Positions 46,201 to 58,699 of a DNA stretch of 64,000 nucleotides are shown here, piece after piece (the stretch's first letter is position 1; each line of letters begins with the position of its first letter). The DNA comes from Notamacropus eugenii (taxonomy: Eukaryota; Chordata; Mammalia; Diprotodontia; Macropodidae), in NCBI RefSeq assembly GCF_028372415.1, contig NC_092874.1, positions 332,834,651-332,898,650 on the forward strand. Reading direction: 5' to 3'. The translations under genes and the position numbers were made by a program. The notes under the pieces were generated by a model, which did no database searches, was not told where the DNA came from, and saw nothing but the letters and a program-made list of their open reading frames with translations.

Positions 46201-49200
46201 AGCAAAGTCCACACTTAGATACTCAGTACATTCTCTTTCACGCTGTTCTGTCATCTACTTCTAAGTATGTTTTACCTCCCCAACAAGACTGTGAGAACCT
46301 GGAGGGGAAAGACCATGTATTATTTTCCTTTGTATTCAGGCTTATCTGCTTTAGGACACACTTTGCTGCCTGTAGGAGACAACAATTCACATCTAGGCAC
46401 AAACAGAAGTGCTGAATTCAGTCTTAAGTGACCTCTCCTATTAGGCCCTGGGGTAGCCCTTGCCAGGTGTTGTGAGAAGAGACTCAAGTAGGGATTCTGT
46501 CTCTGATCCTTACTAGTTGTGGGACCACAAGCAAGCTCCTTAACTGACCCTCAGCTTTTTTTTAAATCTGTAAAATGGATAATGATGCCTATATCACCAA
46601 ACTCAATGAGCTCCTGTGAGAATGAAATGAAATAGTGCAGGTAAAATCAAAGCGCTTTATAAATACCACCAATTAGTAATGTAACTTATATAACAGGGAC
46701 AGACACTGGACCTGGGATTTCCTGGGTACAGACACCTCCCAGACGAGACAACTCCCTCTACAAATGTAGGTTGGTATCTTTTCTGGAATTTATAATCTTA
46801 GACAATTATCTAGAGCACTGAGAAGTGACAGGACTTGTATGCATGTGTATCTTCATGTATATTTTTACATCTATCTATATCTTATAGATTGATTGATAGA
46901 TCTACAGATGTGTGTACATGGGCTCACACACACACGTGTGTGTGACAGAGACAGGACTTCTAGTTCCAAGTTCTCTATACACTATGGCATGCTGCCTTTC
47001 TGTATACTACACAGGACAAAATATACATTATATGCTGATATAATGATTAGTGATAAATTAGGATCTACTAGAATTTCTGTAAACTTCTTCTAAGGTTGAA
47101 GTCAGGGGACTAGATCTTATCAATTTTCTAGAGTATGATTTGCTACATGCCACTGCCTTCTTGTCCCTTGCCAAAAAGCCTGAGGTTAGATAAGTTTTAC
47201 TTCCCAGACTCTGTCAGAATGGAGACATTGGAAAAATTTTTCTCATTCTCCTCCCCTTCCCCCAACCCATTAAAAACTCTCCAAACCCACTAGCTCTGGT
47301 GGGACACGGTCATAACAGCTGACTTTGAAAGGTAAAGATATTATTTCCCATCCCAACTCTCCTTTGTAACTCACGTTTCCTATTCAATTTGACCATTACT
47401 TAGATTCTGTCTTCTTTGAGTCCAACACAGTGCAGCTATGGAGGACTAAATTTACAGAAGAAGAATCAGTGCCTTACAGATGAGATCAAAAGAGGCTATG
47501 AAGAAACACAGAAAGAGTGGAAATGTTCCAAGATGGGAGGGAGAAGGGAATGGAGCATGAGGGTGCTAAATCTGCTGAATGGTCTCGCTAGAGTGGGAGG
47601 TTTGCATTTGCTAAGATGAATAGGGGAAGGTTATGGAAAACCTTGGAAGTCACCTTGAGGAGCTTGGATTTTATCTTGAAGGTATGTAGAGGCCATTTGA
47701 GGCTCCTGAGCAGGAGCGTGACAAGACATCTGGGTAGTGTCTTAGGAAGTCTAGTCTGGGGTGGGGTATATGATGGTCTGAAAGGGAAGACCGGAGGAAA
47801 GCAGTTGGATGAAATGATGGAAGTGAGAATTAAATGGAAAAAAAAAGTATGGATATCTTTCCAAAGTAGAAACAACAAAACTTAGAAAAAGAGAGGCGAA
47901 AGAGATCTCCAAGGCTCTGCAAATGAATTAAAAGTGAAATGCCACAAGGATGCCCTGTGTTTTCAGTACTCTCCTCAGGAAGGCAGCAGGCTGTGTTCAG
48001 ACAACAATCCCCTGGGGGCACCCATGGTACCTTCTTCCTCTTCATCATCTAGATCCTCCAGAGTTGGTGAATTGGGAAGCGTGTACATAGCAGACTGCGT
48101 GAGCTGAGTCAAGTTTGCGATGCTGTTAATCGTCAGGCAACCCAAAGGCACAGGCTGATCTGCAAGAGCATTGAGAGAAGGGTTGGGGTGTTAGCATTCC
48201 TCCTCATAGGAGAAGGGTGGATGCACTTGGGTGGACAAAGCCATCACCTTTCCTTCTGAGGACTGTTCCGGCAACTCCCTTTGAGCACAAGAATGTCATT
48301 GACAAAGGGCAATCTGGGCCATTGTCATCACCATCACTAACTTGCTTTAAGGTTTGCAGAGCTTTCTCATTTGAGTCTCACAGCAACCATGTGAGGCAAA
48401 TACCTAAGCTGTTATTATTTTCACTTTACCAATGAAGAGGTGAGTGTTCACACAGTAAATGTCAGAGGTGAAACTTGAACCAGGTCTTTCCTGACTCCAA
48501 GTACCACCCTCTTCCTACTACACACCATACAGGCCTAAGGGACCCTCTCTGGGTGACAAAATTTCCCCATGGTATGCGTGGAATAGCTAGCTGTGAACTA
48601 CCACCCTCCAACTGCCTTCTGTGTGATCTGAATAAAGGATGCCACAGTCAGAGTGAATGATGGATTAAGAGGCAATGGATAAATAGCAGATACATCTGAT
48701 ACTGATAGGAAAAACTAGATGCTCTGAGTTCCAGCCTGAATGGCAGATCAAAAGAAAATCCAGGTAGGGAGCAAAGGGCTATACATGAGAAAATTTATTT
48801 CTCTTAGGAGCTGGGAACCAAGTTATATCCACTTTGGGGACCAAGGAGACTTTGTTCAGAAATACCCCTGAAGCTGGGCTAGTGATCAGATGATAAACTG
48901 TTTTCTCAGGGGACAGAAAAGGGCAGGGAAAGGTCAGCCTGGACAGGACAGAAACAGGGAAGGGGACTGGACATAGCAGATTGACTTTTCAGGGACCTGG
49001 GGAGAGAGAAGGACATAAGCCAGAATGGGACTGGATTCTGATAACTATTAAAATAGTTAGAAAAGAGTTCTCAGTAAGATTTGCAGCCCAAGAAGGATAA
49101 AACTCAACTCCTTGTACAGAGGAGAAGTTTATATGAAAAAAGATCTATGGGCTTTGATGTCAGTTCAGTGAGCCAACAGTGTGATGGGATTACCAAAAAA

Positions 49201-52200
49201 GTAACGTCATTTCAGGTTGCATTGGCAGAAGTCAGATACCCAGGACAAAGGCGGCACCCAGCTTGTACAGGCTCAAGAAAGCCAACTGTTACAATTTCAG
49301 TGTGAGTATTCACACCTCAGAAAAGGGCAAACCCTACAAATCAGGACTTTATTCATTGTTTTGTTAACTGTCAAGACTTCAGAAGGTGACAGAGGAAATT
49401 TTAATAATGCAGATTAAACTTAAAAGTATGTTGTATGTGTTTCCCCATCCTAGAAATCTGGTTGTTAAACATTTACCAGTGCACTCCTGACTACTCTATG
49501 CTGGTCAGACCAGATCTAGAGTACAGTGGTACTAGACACACATTTCAAAAATGATACTGACAAAACTGGCATGTGTGCAGAGATGGGGGACCATGGTGGT
49601 GAAGAAGTTGAAAACCAGTAGAAAGGGTGATGGATTTGGAGTCAGAGGTCTAGGTCTAAATCCTGGATGAGTCAACTATGTGACTTTGCATGTGACCTTG
49701 GGCAAGTCCCCACCTGGCCCTCTGAAGACATCTGTAATGTCAGGAGTTTGGCCAAAATGGCTTCCAAGGACCCTTCTAACCAGAGAACTCCAGGATTCCT
49801 TGAGTTTACTGCCCCATAGGCAGCTTATTTTTGGCCCAGAACTGTGATTTTGGCAGTATAGGAAACTCCAAGTGTAAACACTCCCTTGACTGAAGTAGAT
49901 CAGCAACTTGTCTATAACTTACAGTAATAGAATGCTGCCTGGGACCATTTAGAAGTGACTTAGCCGTATATATACAGAGTATATCCTGAAACCCAGATAT
50001 TCTTGACTCCCAAGCCAGCCATCTGCATAACAGGATGCTGTCTTTTGTCTACAGCCTGAGAAAAATCTTGTTGCACTCCCACTGACTGGCCTGAGAGTGT
50101 ATAGCCACTGATAATATATTATGAGGACTGAAATGGAAATCATGAAAGTGTTGATAGTGAAAATGCGGAAGGCTGGTAACTTGGCTAAAATCCTAAAAAT
50201 GTGACTATATCCTTTTAATTGCATTCCATGGGGATTTTCTTCCAAAAAAGAAACGCCAGGCAAACAGCATCTTTCAGAGAGGCAAATTTACTTCCAGGAT
50301 TTAAAACTGTAACTGTAATGTAATTTAGTATCTGTACATGGGAAATTGGTACAGGCAAAATTATGGTTAAAATTGTCAGATTCTGTTTCTACAGGAGTCT
50401 CAGAGTGCAGCTTTAGTTCTGCCATCTCTGTAACTATGGAGGGAGGAGAAGGAAGATACTTATTACTTTCGTTAAGTTTGGCCCACTAAAACCCTACTTC
50501 AACATTTGTCTATTGTGTGGAGGTGACTGAGCTCTGCAGGACCACACTAGGGCACTGGCTGTTTTTATGAAGCTGGAAAGGCTTCTAAGACAGACTCAGT
50601 GACAGACTATTGGTGGTGCAAGGACCAGTCTTGCTAAATTTGAAAAGGTCCATCAGTCAGTTTGGCATTCATCTTTTGGTCATAGCAATGTATGACATGG
50701 TCTACTGTATGACTGCTCTGCATTAGTGAAGAGTATTCATGTGGTTGAAACTTCAGATCCTTTAAGAATTCAAGTTACACTTGCTAAAGAATAATAAAGT
50801 AGAGAAAGGCATCTAGTCCACCCAACTAGAGTTAAAGAGGAAGACCAGTTAGGCACTAGCTTCCTGAGTTTTTTTTCTTATTTGGAGTAACAAAACCCAA
50901 CCATCTCACAAACACTATTTCTGCCTGCAAAGAGACAAAAAAGCAAAGTAATTTAGAAGTCTTAGGAATCCAAAAGAGAATCTGGAGGAAGGGTGGCCCC
51001 ATAATAACTGGTTGTCACAGAAAAAGAGTCTTAACATCATCCTGAATAACTAGGTTGTCTGATTTTCTGCATGACTACAAGAGGGTGTTATGTAGGGTCA
51101 ACTTATGGTTCCAACTTGGAACTACTCAAATGGAGCTGAGATCTCATGAATAGGGATGTTCCCTTCAGCAATGCTGGTCACAACCCATCTGTGCCTGTTT
51201 ATCCTGTGATACTCTTATTTACATCATCCCAGAAATTCATCACTGGGAATTGACTTCACATGTAAGAGATCTTTTTTCCTTTACTTACTTCTTTCCCCTG
51301 ACACCATGAGGGTAATTGTGGTGCACTGTGGCCCCATGCAGGATGGTTCACCATCACTGAAGCACCCTCACCTAGCCCCAGGCTGGGGCATCCTAGAACA
51401 TCTCAATTTGGGGCTTGCCCCAGAGCAAGTACTTAACTAATGAACACTTCTCATTCATTCATTTCTCTTTCACCATTTGATCAGAACATCTTTTTTTATC
51501 ATACAGTTCTTTAATGACTTCTTTTACTTTGGTCCTTCCTCAAATCTCCCCATTGGTTATATGTGATAGACTGCTCATACCTACAGGGATCTCTGTGCTA
51601 TGTTAATTTTTAATTTTTCAGAGTGTATTGTATTCCATGTTTCACTGCCATACAGCAACACTAGTAAAATGTTGGTATCAAAAAAACTGACCTATGCCTT
51701 CATGTGAAGCTTGGGGTCATTAAAGAAACTTTGAAATTTCCTGATAGTAATCTAGCCTGCTCTTCTCCTCCTATTCAACTCTGGGCCTAATATACCATCC
51801 ATCTGAGATAAACATATTAATGGACAAGCTCTATACGTTTTCCATTCAAATGCCTGTTGTAATTCGGACAACAGACATTCTTTATCCCCTGGTCTTTTCT
51901 GTGTGAATGATCACGCCAAATTCCTTTGAGCGATTAGAGATCTCTTCCAGAAGACTTTGCAAAGTATTTAGCTTTGATGGGATCAGCACAACGTCATCTG
52001 CAAAGAGCAGATGGAGGAAGGAGCATCTGGAAGGCCACACCAATCCACAAGGAATTCTTCTTCAACTTGGACTCTGGGCTGGATTTTCTCCAGATGTTCA
52101 CAGCATGAACATACATTTCCCTGTTTTATGCCTTGTCTGATGTTCATCATCTGTTGTTATAGCTTTCAAAGAATTTTTAGTGAATTTGCTGTATAGATAA

Positions 52201-55200
52201 GGGATACCTTCTGTAAAAAAAGAGCCTAATAAGTGTTTATTGACTGTCTCTCCGAAATTAAATGCCTTTTCATACCCAACCAACCAACAGCACAGCGGGA
52301 TTTTGTATTCTCTACATCTTTCAGGCAACTGCTCAATATTGCTTGAAAAAGCCTCCTTTTGTTAATGTCCTCATGGAGTGCTCTTGATTTGCATACAGAT
52401 GACTTTCATTAAGATTTTCTATAGGAAGGAGAGAAGGCAGTTCTAGATCTCCTTTTCCTTACTTTTTCAGTACAGTCTTAGTTTTTTTTTTCCCCACGTC
52501 TTTGGTATCTTCTCTTTCCTTCCAACAGCTTCCATACTGATACCTCAAAGACTTCACAACTGTTTTGTCTTCTGCACAGACCTCTCTCAGATGCACTCAG
52601 TATAATCGAGCTATTTTTTTGATCTTTTTTCATTTAAGGACCATTTTTTTCTGCTCTTATAAGCACAGCTAAAACTGTGACATCACAGTCCAAGCGCGGT
52701 TGTTCCACTGTCCTTATGGAGCAGTGTGTAATAATAATTTTTATCAATCTTTTTCATTTTCTTCTGTTTCTGTCCTCAAATGCCCTTAGAATGACTTTGC
52801 TTAGTTGGACATCTTGCCAAACTTTCTTTAAACTGATTTTGCCCTCTTTTTCTCTGCTTTACAAAACAATACTACTTAGAATTGTTCTTCCACTTTTTTG
52901 GGTAAGATTTTACAAACAAGTTTGTATTCTAACTTGGTGTTGCCTCTGGCAGCTATCTCTCTGTTTGGCAAGTAAGTCAGATGTTTATGGATTAAGGTAC
53001 TTTCTGGGCTCTTCTGGTCTTGGCTGTGGCAATCAATTCATATTGGTTAAGTTTAAATGCAAGATTGCTATAACTGCCATCGATGTCAGTTCTGCTGTCT
53101 GTTTCCCATTTCTGTCATCTTTTGTTGAAATTGTTTAGGATTGAATTGTTTAAAATGTATGCCATTTTTATCATTATGATTATTTCTTCTTGCTTTTTAA
53201 AAAAAAACATTTCTGATCTTAGCTCTGATGACAAATCTGTGGTCTGAACTGCCAGATAAATAACAAATTTTGTCCTCTCAAAATATAATCTATTTCATTT
53301 TTGCAATGGTATTTGCTTTTCATCATGTCCAGTGTCTACCAATTTGTTTCTTAAAGAAAATACTCTTTATATTTATATGTATTTATATCTGTGCAAACTA
53401 TAAGCCTTTGGCATCTTTCAGTCCTTCCTCCTGCATTATACTTCCCCATGTTTCTCACTATCCTCACCTTTTCCTCTTCTGTACTGAAGTCACCAAGTAT
53501 CAAAGTATATGTCGATTTAATTTGGAGGATCTTATCAACTTCTTCAAGAATTTCTACCTCTTCATCACCAGCAAAAGATGTTAATGTAGCAAGTGCAATT
53601 ATTTCAATGGTAGGTTTTTTCTGCAAATACTTATTAATATTATAATACATGATAACCCAATAATCTCATGAGATAATATTTCTTGGGATAAAACCTATTC
53701 CTTCAAATCCTTTCTTTACCTCTCCAAGAAGTACCTGTGAACCATCCTTCCATTTGGATGCAACTTCCTCTGGTTTCATTTTAGTAGGTGTGTCAAGATC
53801 TACAGGTTTCAGCTGCTTCAGCAATATGTCCACTCGGCAATAATCTCACATGTGGAATACTAATAGTCAAATTTAAATGGCGTCATTCTTAGCATACTCT
53901 GCCTTCTTCCCTGCCACTCTGACACAGTCACTGTAGAAGCAGAAAGGGACATACAAGATTGGGCGCCATTATGTACTTTTCTTTGTTTCACGGGTAACCA
54001 CAGCCAAAAATTCACCACCAAGTGGCCAGCCCACTGGTCATGATTGTCTCCATACCTAATTAGCTAGATTGGTTCTCTGAAAACAGACTTGGTCTGTTGC
54101 CAGGTCCATATTCTATACCTTTCCAGCATGGTAGAACCTACCAGAGCTTACACGCCTTCAAGAACCTCTGATGAGGTACTACACAGTAAGACTTTGTGGG
54201 GGAATCTTAAAATTTTGAGTTATTATTTTTTTTAATCTTTGGACTTTTCTGGGTAGTTCTACCTTGTGACTTGGCCAGAATAAGGTCAGAAACCACAGAA
54301 ATGAACGCTGCTCTTCTTGCACTTCTGAGCAGGTAGAGGACAGCTCATGTTAAATACTGATTAGATTCAGGGGAAATACTTGTCTGCTGAGAGACATTTC
54401 AGAGAGGGGCACAGTGTAGCTAGGGCAAGTGACAATGGGCAAGAGACCAACTTACCATCAAGCTTCACACTCCACACCATGTGGAAACCATTTGTCATCA
54501 GGTAAAAATTCTTCAAGTCCTCTGGCATTACACAGTCATTTTTCTACAATCACAAAGCAGGAGCGCATGAGGATGGGGTAGGTTAAGAAGGGTGAATCTG
54601 TGCCTCAAACCAGAACATGAATGCCACAACAGGGAATGTTGTTTACCACCTCCTATCTCCTGAACCCAGGCACCAATTGGTCATTGCTCAAATTACTCCA
54701 AAGGGTATCTTTGAAGATAAACTTCCAACTATCATAAATTGTTCCTGGATAGACAATCAAATTTATGACTTCATCTGGGCTCAGTTCTGGAAAACTCCTG
54801 GGCTGGCCACCCAAGGATATTTAGGAAGTATCTTCACTTCTAAAAAAAACTGCTTCCTACTATGTCCTTCAGATTGCTATTCTGGAGTAAGGTAGCCAGA
54901 GCTAAAGTGCCAATTTCTATCTTTATCCTGATGGAAGATATGATATGTAGCACATTAGAAACTGGTATACTTTTCTCAGTTTCCTAGGCCTTATTTTTTA
55001 ATCCTTCCAATTTCTCTATCTCATCCCAAAGATGCAATTTCTACTCTATGACACCCCCACCCCCACCCCCAGTCAGTGATTGCTTTTCAGCATTTGACCT
55101 CATAACACTTTGTATTTTTCTTAAGCTCTTCTTGTATTCTAATCTGCATCAGTAGTTTGGGGTGTTTTTCTCATCTCCACTATTAGACTGTAAGTTCCTT

Positions 55201-58200
55201 GAGAACAGAGACTGTGACTTATTCATTTAAGTATTCTCCATGTTTCCCTTTCCCCAAATAACCTCAGCACCTAACACAACCCATGTGCACACAGGAGGAA
55301 TAAACATTTGAGGAATGGATAGATGGATGTGAGATGATTTATAAAGGAGACTGCAACAATGGCATAGTTGAAAAAAATGATTGACTTTCTCTCGTCTCTC
55401 ATAGAAAACTTCTGCTGCCTAAGCTGAGTCCCTTAGCACCAGGTAAGGGGAATTAGTCATCTTGTCTCATAACTTCACTCATCTGTAGGGCAGAGAGAGA
55501 AGAAACTCAAAGAGAATTAGATGGAGAGGAGACTTAAAGAGAAGGTGATGAAAGAAGAACAGCTAAATGATAAGGAGCAGGCCCTAGGTGTGTCTGAGGT
55601 GGATGGTACAACATAGACAATGCCATCAATTTTGGTTCCATGTCTCTAAGTCACTCTAGGGAACCAAAGCCACAGAGAAATGACATAAAAAGATTTTTTA
55701 AACGTTTAGAATGCGAACAGCAAAGATGCTTAAGCTATTTTAAATGTACTAAATCTGTACTGGTAGTGACCAGAAAGCACAAGGCAGGGGATTGATAGAC
55801 ATTTAGTATAGAAAAAGAATCCATAAAGCTAAGGAAAACAGATAAAAAACATGGGATGCATCTGAAGTTCATTCATGTCTTACCAATTCTCCCAACCCAA
55901 CATCAAGGGCTCTCAGCCATTGGTAGCACAACAGTTCCTCACTGACTTCCCTGTAAGTACTACTGATGGAGAAGACTCTAGGACATAAAAGTCTTAGAAT
56001 GCAGGTGTGCTCAGAATCAAACACCTCTTCCTGAACCTTCCAGGTTCAGAACAATTATCTAATACTTGTTCCTTAGGTATAGTTTGTCTAAGGTCAGTCA
56101 GTCAACACTGAACTAGACATTCTAATTCTGAAACTGAACCATGAGACTGGCTTGATTTAGTTCTGGTCAATGGTAAGAGTATTGACCAAAGAAAAAGGGT
56201 GACAGAAGCAGAATCCAGGTATTTCTGGGGTGGCTTCTATCAAAGATCTTGCCTACTCTAAAATGGACACAGGAAATGCTTTATTGGAGGAAGGGCTCCT
56301 CTTCTTTGCTTTATTAGTGGCTGCTAAAGAATCTTGTTCACATTGACAGGGCTTATTCTTTTTTATAAGTCAAGATGGAGAATGGCTCATATTCTGTAAC
56401 TCTTTAAAGTCTTTATATGCAGATATTATCTCACTAATTTACTCCTCATAATATCCTGAAAAAGTGAGTAGTAAAGGGAGTAGAACAGAAATACATTTGC
56501 TTTAGTTTCTTTGCTTTGAAGTCAGGAAGACCTGAGTTCAATTCCAGCCTTAGACACTCACTAACCATGTGATCCTGGGCAAATCATCTAACTTCTCTCA
56601 GTCTCAGTTTCGTCATCTTCAAAATGGGGATAACACTAAGACCTAACTCACGTGGTTCTTGTGTGGCACTCTGTAACCCTGAGGGTGCTTTACCAATGGG
56701 AGCTATCATTACTACTACTATGATCTATTTCCCTGGTCCACACTCCAAGCTAGATGCCCCCACTGGCACCTCAAACTCCATATGGTATTGGCCTTGCTTT
56801 ATATCTTTCTCCTTAAACCAGCTCCTTTCTTTTTCTATTTATTTTCTAATTCTGCCAGAGGCACCACAGGGCATCTTGTCTGAAACCTTGGCATGACCCT
56901 GGACTCTAGCTTCTCTCCCTTCTCCTATCCAGTCAGTGACGGAGCTGTATTGATTCTACCTCGACCACATTTATTCCTGTTGCCCAACACTGGCTCTCAC
57001 TACCATCCCCCTGGACTACTGCAGTAGCACTCAATCTGCTGCCATGCCACCCTTCCAGATTCATTACTTCTCTACACACTCTGCCCCAGCCAATGCAGAG
57101 CCCCTTCTAGGCTCAAATACAACCTAGCCATTCTGGCCCTTCTTCTTTTCCTCTGCACTATTCTTTCTGCCTACAATGTCCTTCTTCCCCCTTTCACCTG
57201 TTGAATTAATATTTATTCTTTAATATCCCACTTCTTCGATGGCTTCCTTTTTCTCCCTTGATCCTTATCTAGTACACCTCTCACATACATTTGCTTTGAC
57301 TATTGTATGTATGTTTAGGAGGATTTCTTTTTTTTTTTTTCTAATCATGTTTCTTTTCCTTTTTGCTCCATTGTGGGGAAAGGGGAAAAACAAAATGTTT
57401 ATTAACTGAAAAAATAATAAAATTAGATCAGTACCTTTCTAATGCACTAAAAATGTATTAATAATTATTTCTGGCTGTGTTTATCATTGACTATGATTTC
57501 AGTGCCACAAGGGCAGTGATTCTTCTTATTTATGTGACTTATCTATTAAATAAAATGCAAACTCTTAGGGGCAAGAATTGTTTTGTCTTTGTAATCCCAG
57601 GGGCTCACCCTTCTCTCTTTTTCTACCCCCAACCCTCACACCAGGTCTTCTGAATAGTAGATATTTGATAAGATAGATATTTGCTGCATTAGCTAAACTT
57701 CGTACCTCTGCTACTGTAGAGGAGCTATTTAATAAGTTCTTCAAGCTAAAATGACAGTTTATTTGGACAGAGCAGGAAGAGTTGTGAGCCTACAAGTCAG
57801 AAACCTGGGTTCTAATCCACCATGTCTGGGGCTGATTAGTTGTGTGACCTTTATCAAGTCATAAAGTACTTAATTGAATTTTAATTTTTCTGAGCTTCAT
57901 TTTCTTTATCAATAAAATGAAGGGGTTGACTAGACAATCTTTAAGGTCTGTTAGTTCTCACACCCTGTGTTTCTATTGATATTTTATATGGGAGGAATGG
58001 CAAACAAGCATTCCTTAAAATGGGATCACTCCCTATGGGTGCTGGAGTCTAAGATGTAGCTGGATGGTAGGATGGCAGGATGGTAATGACTTGACAGCCC
58101 AGATAAGACATTCCTTGCTTCCCTACTCTTCTGCTTTCATAGGCCTGCTGGCATTTCTAAGATACATATCCTGTTTTTTCCAGTCACTGAAGATAAGACT

Positions 58201-58699
58201 CCACCCTTTTACAATGGGAGTCCCAAACCAGTGCTCCCTATACCACCCGCTCTGCTGGGCTGCAAAGGATCATGACTGATCTCCTAAAAAAATGTCTTTC
58301 ATCTCTATAGTCTTCACCACAAATCCTGGATTCCAAACATGAAAATGACATGGCGATTCCCAAACCAGACCTAGATGGATCAGAAGGGAATTCCAAAGAT
58401 AAGATACCTCCCTAAAAAACTCTCTTAAGTTTAAAACTATTACAGGATGAGAATTAAGTGCCCTGAGAGTCAACGGGGAGGGATAAGGGTGAATTCCCTA
58501 CCGCCAATTGTAGTGTGAAATAGAAGAAAGATCGTCTGTGTTATCTCTATCCTTTTTTCTCTGAAGTTACTCTCTCCTTGGGAGGGAGAGGTAATAATCT
58601 TATAATGGCAGATACCTACTAGCTCCCATGAAGCAATCATATGGCGCTCAGCAGGCTCCTTTTCCATGATCCTCACTTTTGTCACTCCTGGAGATGCTT
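39971..58699 (-). CDS. TPGS2: TPGS2, tubulin polyglutamylase complex subunit 2, 5'-incomplete in window
   Basis: Non-catalytic subunit of the TTLL1-containing complex that adds glutamate chains to tubulin in cilia, centrioles and neurons. Six minus-strand exons join in frame (58699-58620, 54543-54456, 48159-48031, 44427-44314, 43451-43294, 40201-39971), 800 bases coding 265 residues plus stop. Diagnostic stretches are EKEPAERHMIASWE, KNFYLMTNGFHMVWSVKL, NSIANLTQLTQSAMY, DQPEKPHFDSRS, IWFLDRALYWHFLTDSF and QWFNMYKPITYNT, all close to human TPGS2 (300 residues). The central NGFHMVWSV region fits the SMI1/KNR4-like fold assigned to this family. The tail is a Ser/Lys-rich stretch ending NPARK. 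The first exon, about 30 residues, is not seen and should lie right of 64000. All frames are open, so the gene looks functional. Confidence 0.92.
40815..41530 (+). mobile_element. L2 3' region split by a SINE
   Basis: 40815-41088 (AGAATAAACTCTTCTGTTTG) and 41325-41530 (GTGCCTGGTACACAGTAAATG) are consecutive L2. An antisense SINE (41090-41324) sits between repeats of GGAACCC. In TPGS2 intron 6. Confidence 0.8.
41090..41324 (-). repeat. tRNA-headed marsupial SINE
   Basis: GTAGTTGTTTAATCATTTCC, GGAGTGGTTTGCCATTTC, CTATCCACTGAGCCCCCTC. Confidence 0.88.
41765..42400 (+). mobile_element. L2 3' region
   Basis: CATAATCTTCCTATGGCACT, GAAGCCTTCCTTGATGCCAC, GAAGGCATTTATTAAGTATT. Confidence 0.7.
42401..43290. 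other. Unassigned TPGS2 intron 6 stretch
   Basis: Nothing recognised except a short MIR core at 43075-43120. Confidence 0.3.
43294..43451 (-). CDS. TPGS2: TPGS2 exon 6
   Basis: Encodes VAKESKIWFLDRALYWHFL, then TDSFTAYYRLLITHLGLPQW and QYAFTNYGVSPQAK, nearly identical to human TPGS2. The acceptor is TTCTATCAG and the donor GTAGGA. Confidence 0.95.
43790..43920 (+). mobile_element. L2 3' terminus
   Basis: TAGCACGGTGCCTGGAACATA, AGTAGGCACTTAATAAATG. Confidence 0.7.
44314..44427 (-). CDS. TPGS2: TPGS2 exon 5
   Basis: Encodes ANEDQPEKPHFDSRSIIFEL, then DSCNGNGKVCLVYRRTSP. The acceptor is GTTTGCAG and the donor GTAAAA, phase 1. The match to human TPGS2 breaks only in the short RRTSP segment. 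Confidence 0.93.
44430..45240. other. TPGS2 intron 4 stretch with one MIR
   Basis: A MIR-like copy at 44860-45050 (CACAGGGTTGTTGTGAGGAA); the rest is not recognised. Confidence 0.4.
45245..45620 (-). mobile_element. Old L2 fragment
   Basis: CTTCCTGCCCTCAGGAAACTT and following order of the antisense L2 3' region; weak. Confidence 0.4.
46480..46685 (+). repeat. MIR copy
   Basis: TTACTAGTTGTGGGACCACA, AATCAAAGCGCTTTATAAAT. Confidence 0.65.
46690..47595. other. Unassigned TPGS2 intron 4 stretch
   Basis: Short CA/TG and TATC runs at 46860-46945; nothing else recognised. Confidence 0.3.
47600..47830 (-). mobile_element. L2 fragment
   Basis: AGCTTGGATTTTATCTTGAA, GGCTCCTGAGCAGGAGCGTGA follow the antisense L2 3' region. 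Confidence 0.6.
48031..48159 (-). CDS. TPGS2: TPGS2 exon 4
   Basis: Encodes QPVPLGCLTINSIANLTQLTQ, then SAMYTLPNSPTLEDLDDEEEE. The acidic end is a poorly conserved linker. The acceptor is CTCTTGCAG and the donor GTACCA. Confidence 0.9.
48320..48535 (-). repeat. MIR copy
   Basis: GCTTTAAGGTTTGCAGAGC, TTTGAGTCTCACAGCAACC, CCAGGTCTTTCCTGACTCC. Confidence 0.7.
48540..49460. other. Unassigned TPGS2 intron 3 stretch
   Basis: No confident repeat or gene. Confidence 0.3.
49610..49800 (+). repeat. MIR copy
   Basis: GTGATGGATTTGGAGTCAGA, GCATGTGACCTTGGGCAAGTC. Confidence 0.65.
49801..51235. other. Unassigned TPGS2 intron 3 stretch
   Basis: Nothing recognised; may include old RTE 3' sequence at its right end. 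Confidence 0.3.
51240..54220 (-). mobile_element. RTE-clade LINE, degraded, about 3 kb
   Basis: Minus-strand order is right for RTE. A 5' piece lies at 54220-53900. The endonuclease at 53650-53350 shows IIALATLTSFAGDEEVE and IKSTYTLILGDF. The RT at 52328-52100 shows CREYKIPLCCWLVGYEKAFN, where the family has FVDYEKAFDS. A 3' region follows to about 51240. It lies in TPGS2 intron 3 in the gene's own orientation. Confidence 0.75.
54456..54543 (-). CDS. TPGS2: TPGS2 exon 3
   Basis: Encodes KNDCVMPEDLKNFYLMTNGFH and MVWSVKLD, the best conserved part of the SMI1/KNR4-like region. The acceptor is GATTGTAG and the donor GTAAGT. Confidence 0.92.
54545..54950. other. Unassigned TPGS2 intron 2 stretch
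   Basis: A 92-residue open frame here matches no family I know. Confidence 0.3.
54955..55325 (+). mobile_element. L2 3' end
   Basis: AGACTGTAAGTTCCTTGAGA, CAGCACCTAACACAACCCAT, then ATGGATAGATGGATG. Confidence 0.7.
55330..56495. other. Unassigned TPGS2 intron 2 stretch
   Basis: Nothing recognised. Confidence 0.3.
56500..56720 (+). repeat. MIR/tRNA SINE copy
   Basis: AGTCAGGAAGACCTGAGTTC, GTGATCCTGGGCAAATCATC. Confidence 0.75.
56725..57680 (+). mobile_element. L2 3' region with an A-rich L1 piece inside
   Basis: CACTGGCACCTCAAACTCC, CCCTGGACTACTGCAGTAGC and TACCAACTTC-type 3' UTR order. A short antisense L1 end lies at 57330-57440. Confidence 0.7.
57780..57975 (+). repeat. MIR copy
   Basis: GTCAGAAACCTGGGTTCTAA, TTAGTTGTGTGACCTTTATC. 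Confidence 0.65.
57980..58615. other. Unassigned TPGS2 intron 2 stretch before exon 2
   Basis: Nothing recognised. Confidence 0.3.
58620..58699 (-). CDS. TPGS2: TPGS2 exon 2
   Basis: Encodes ASPGVTKVRIMEKEPAERHMIASWEL after two bases of a Glu codon. The minus-strand acceptor is CTTTTCCAG. The donor GTAGGT at 58619 is weaker than consensus, but it is the only choice that keeps the next exon open: using the GTATCT four bases further gives a stop at once. Confidence 0.88.

Noticed and set aside
54617-54895. 92-codon open frame next to TPGS2 exon 3
   Set aside because: No family motif, wrong strand for TPGS2 and within its intron.
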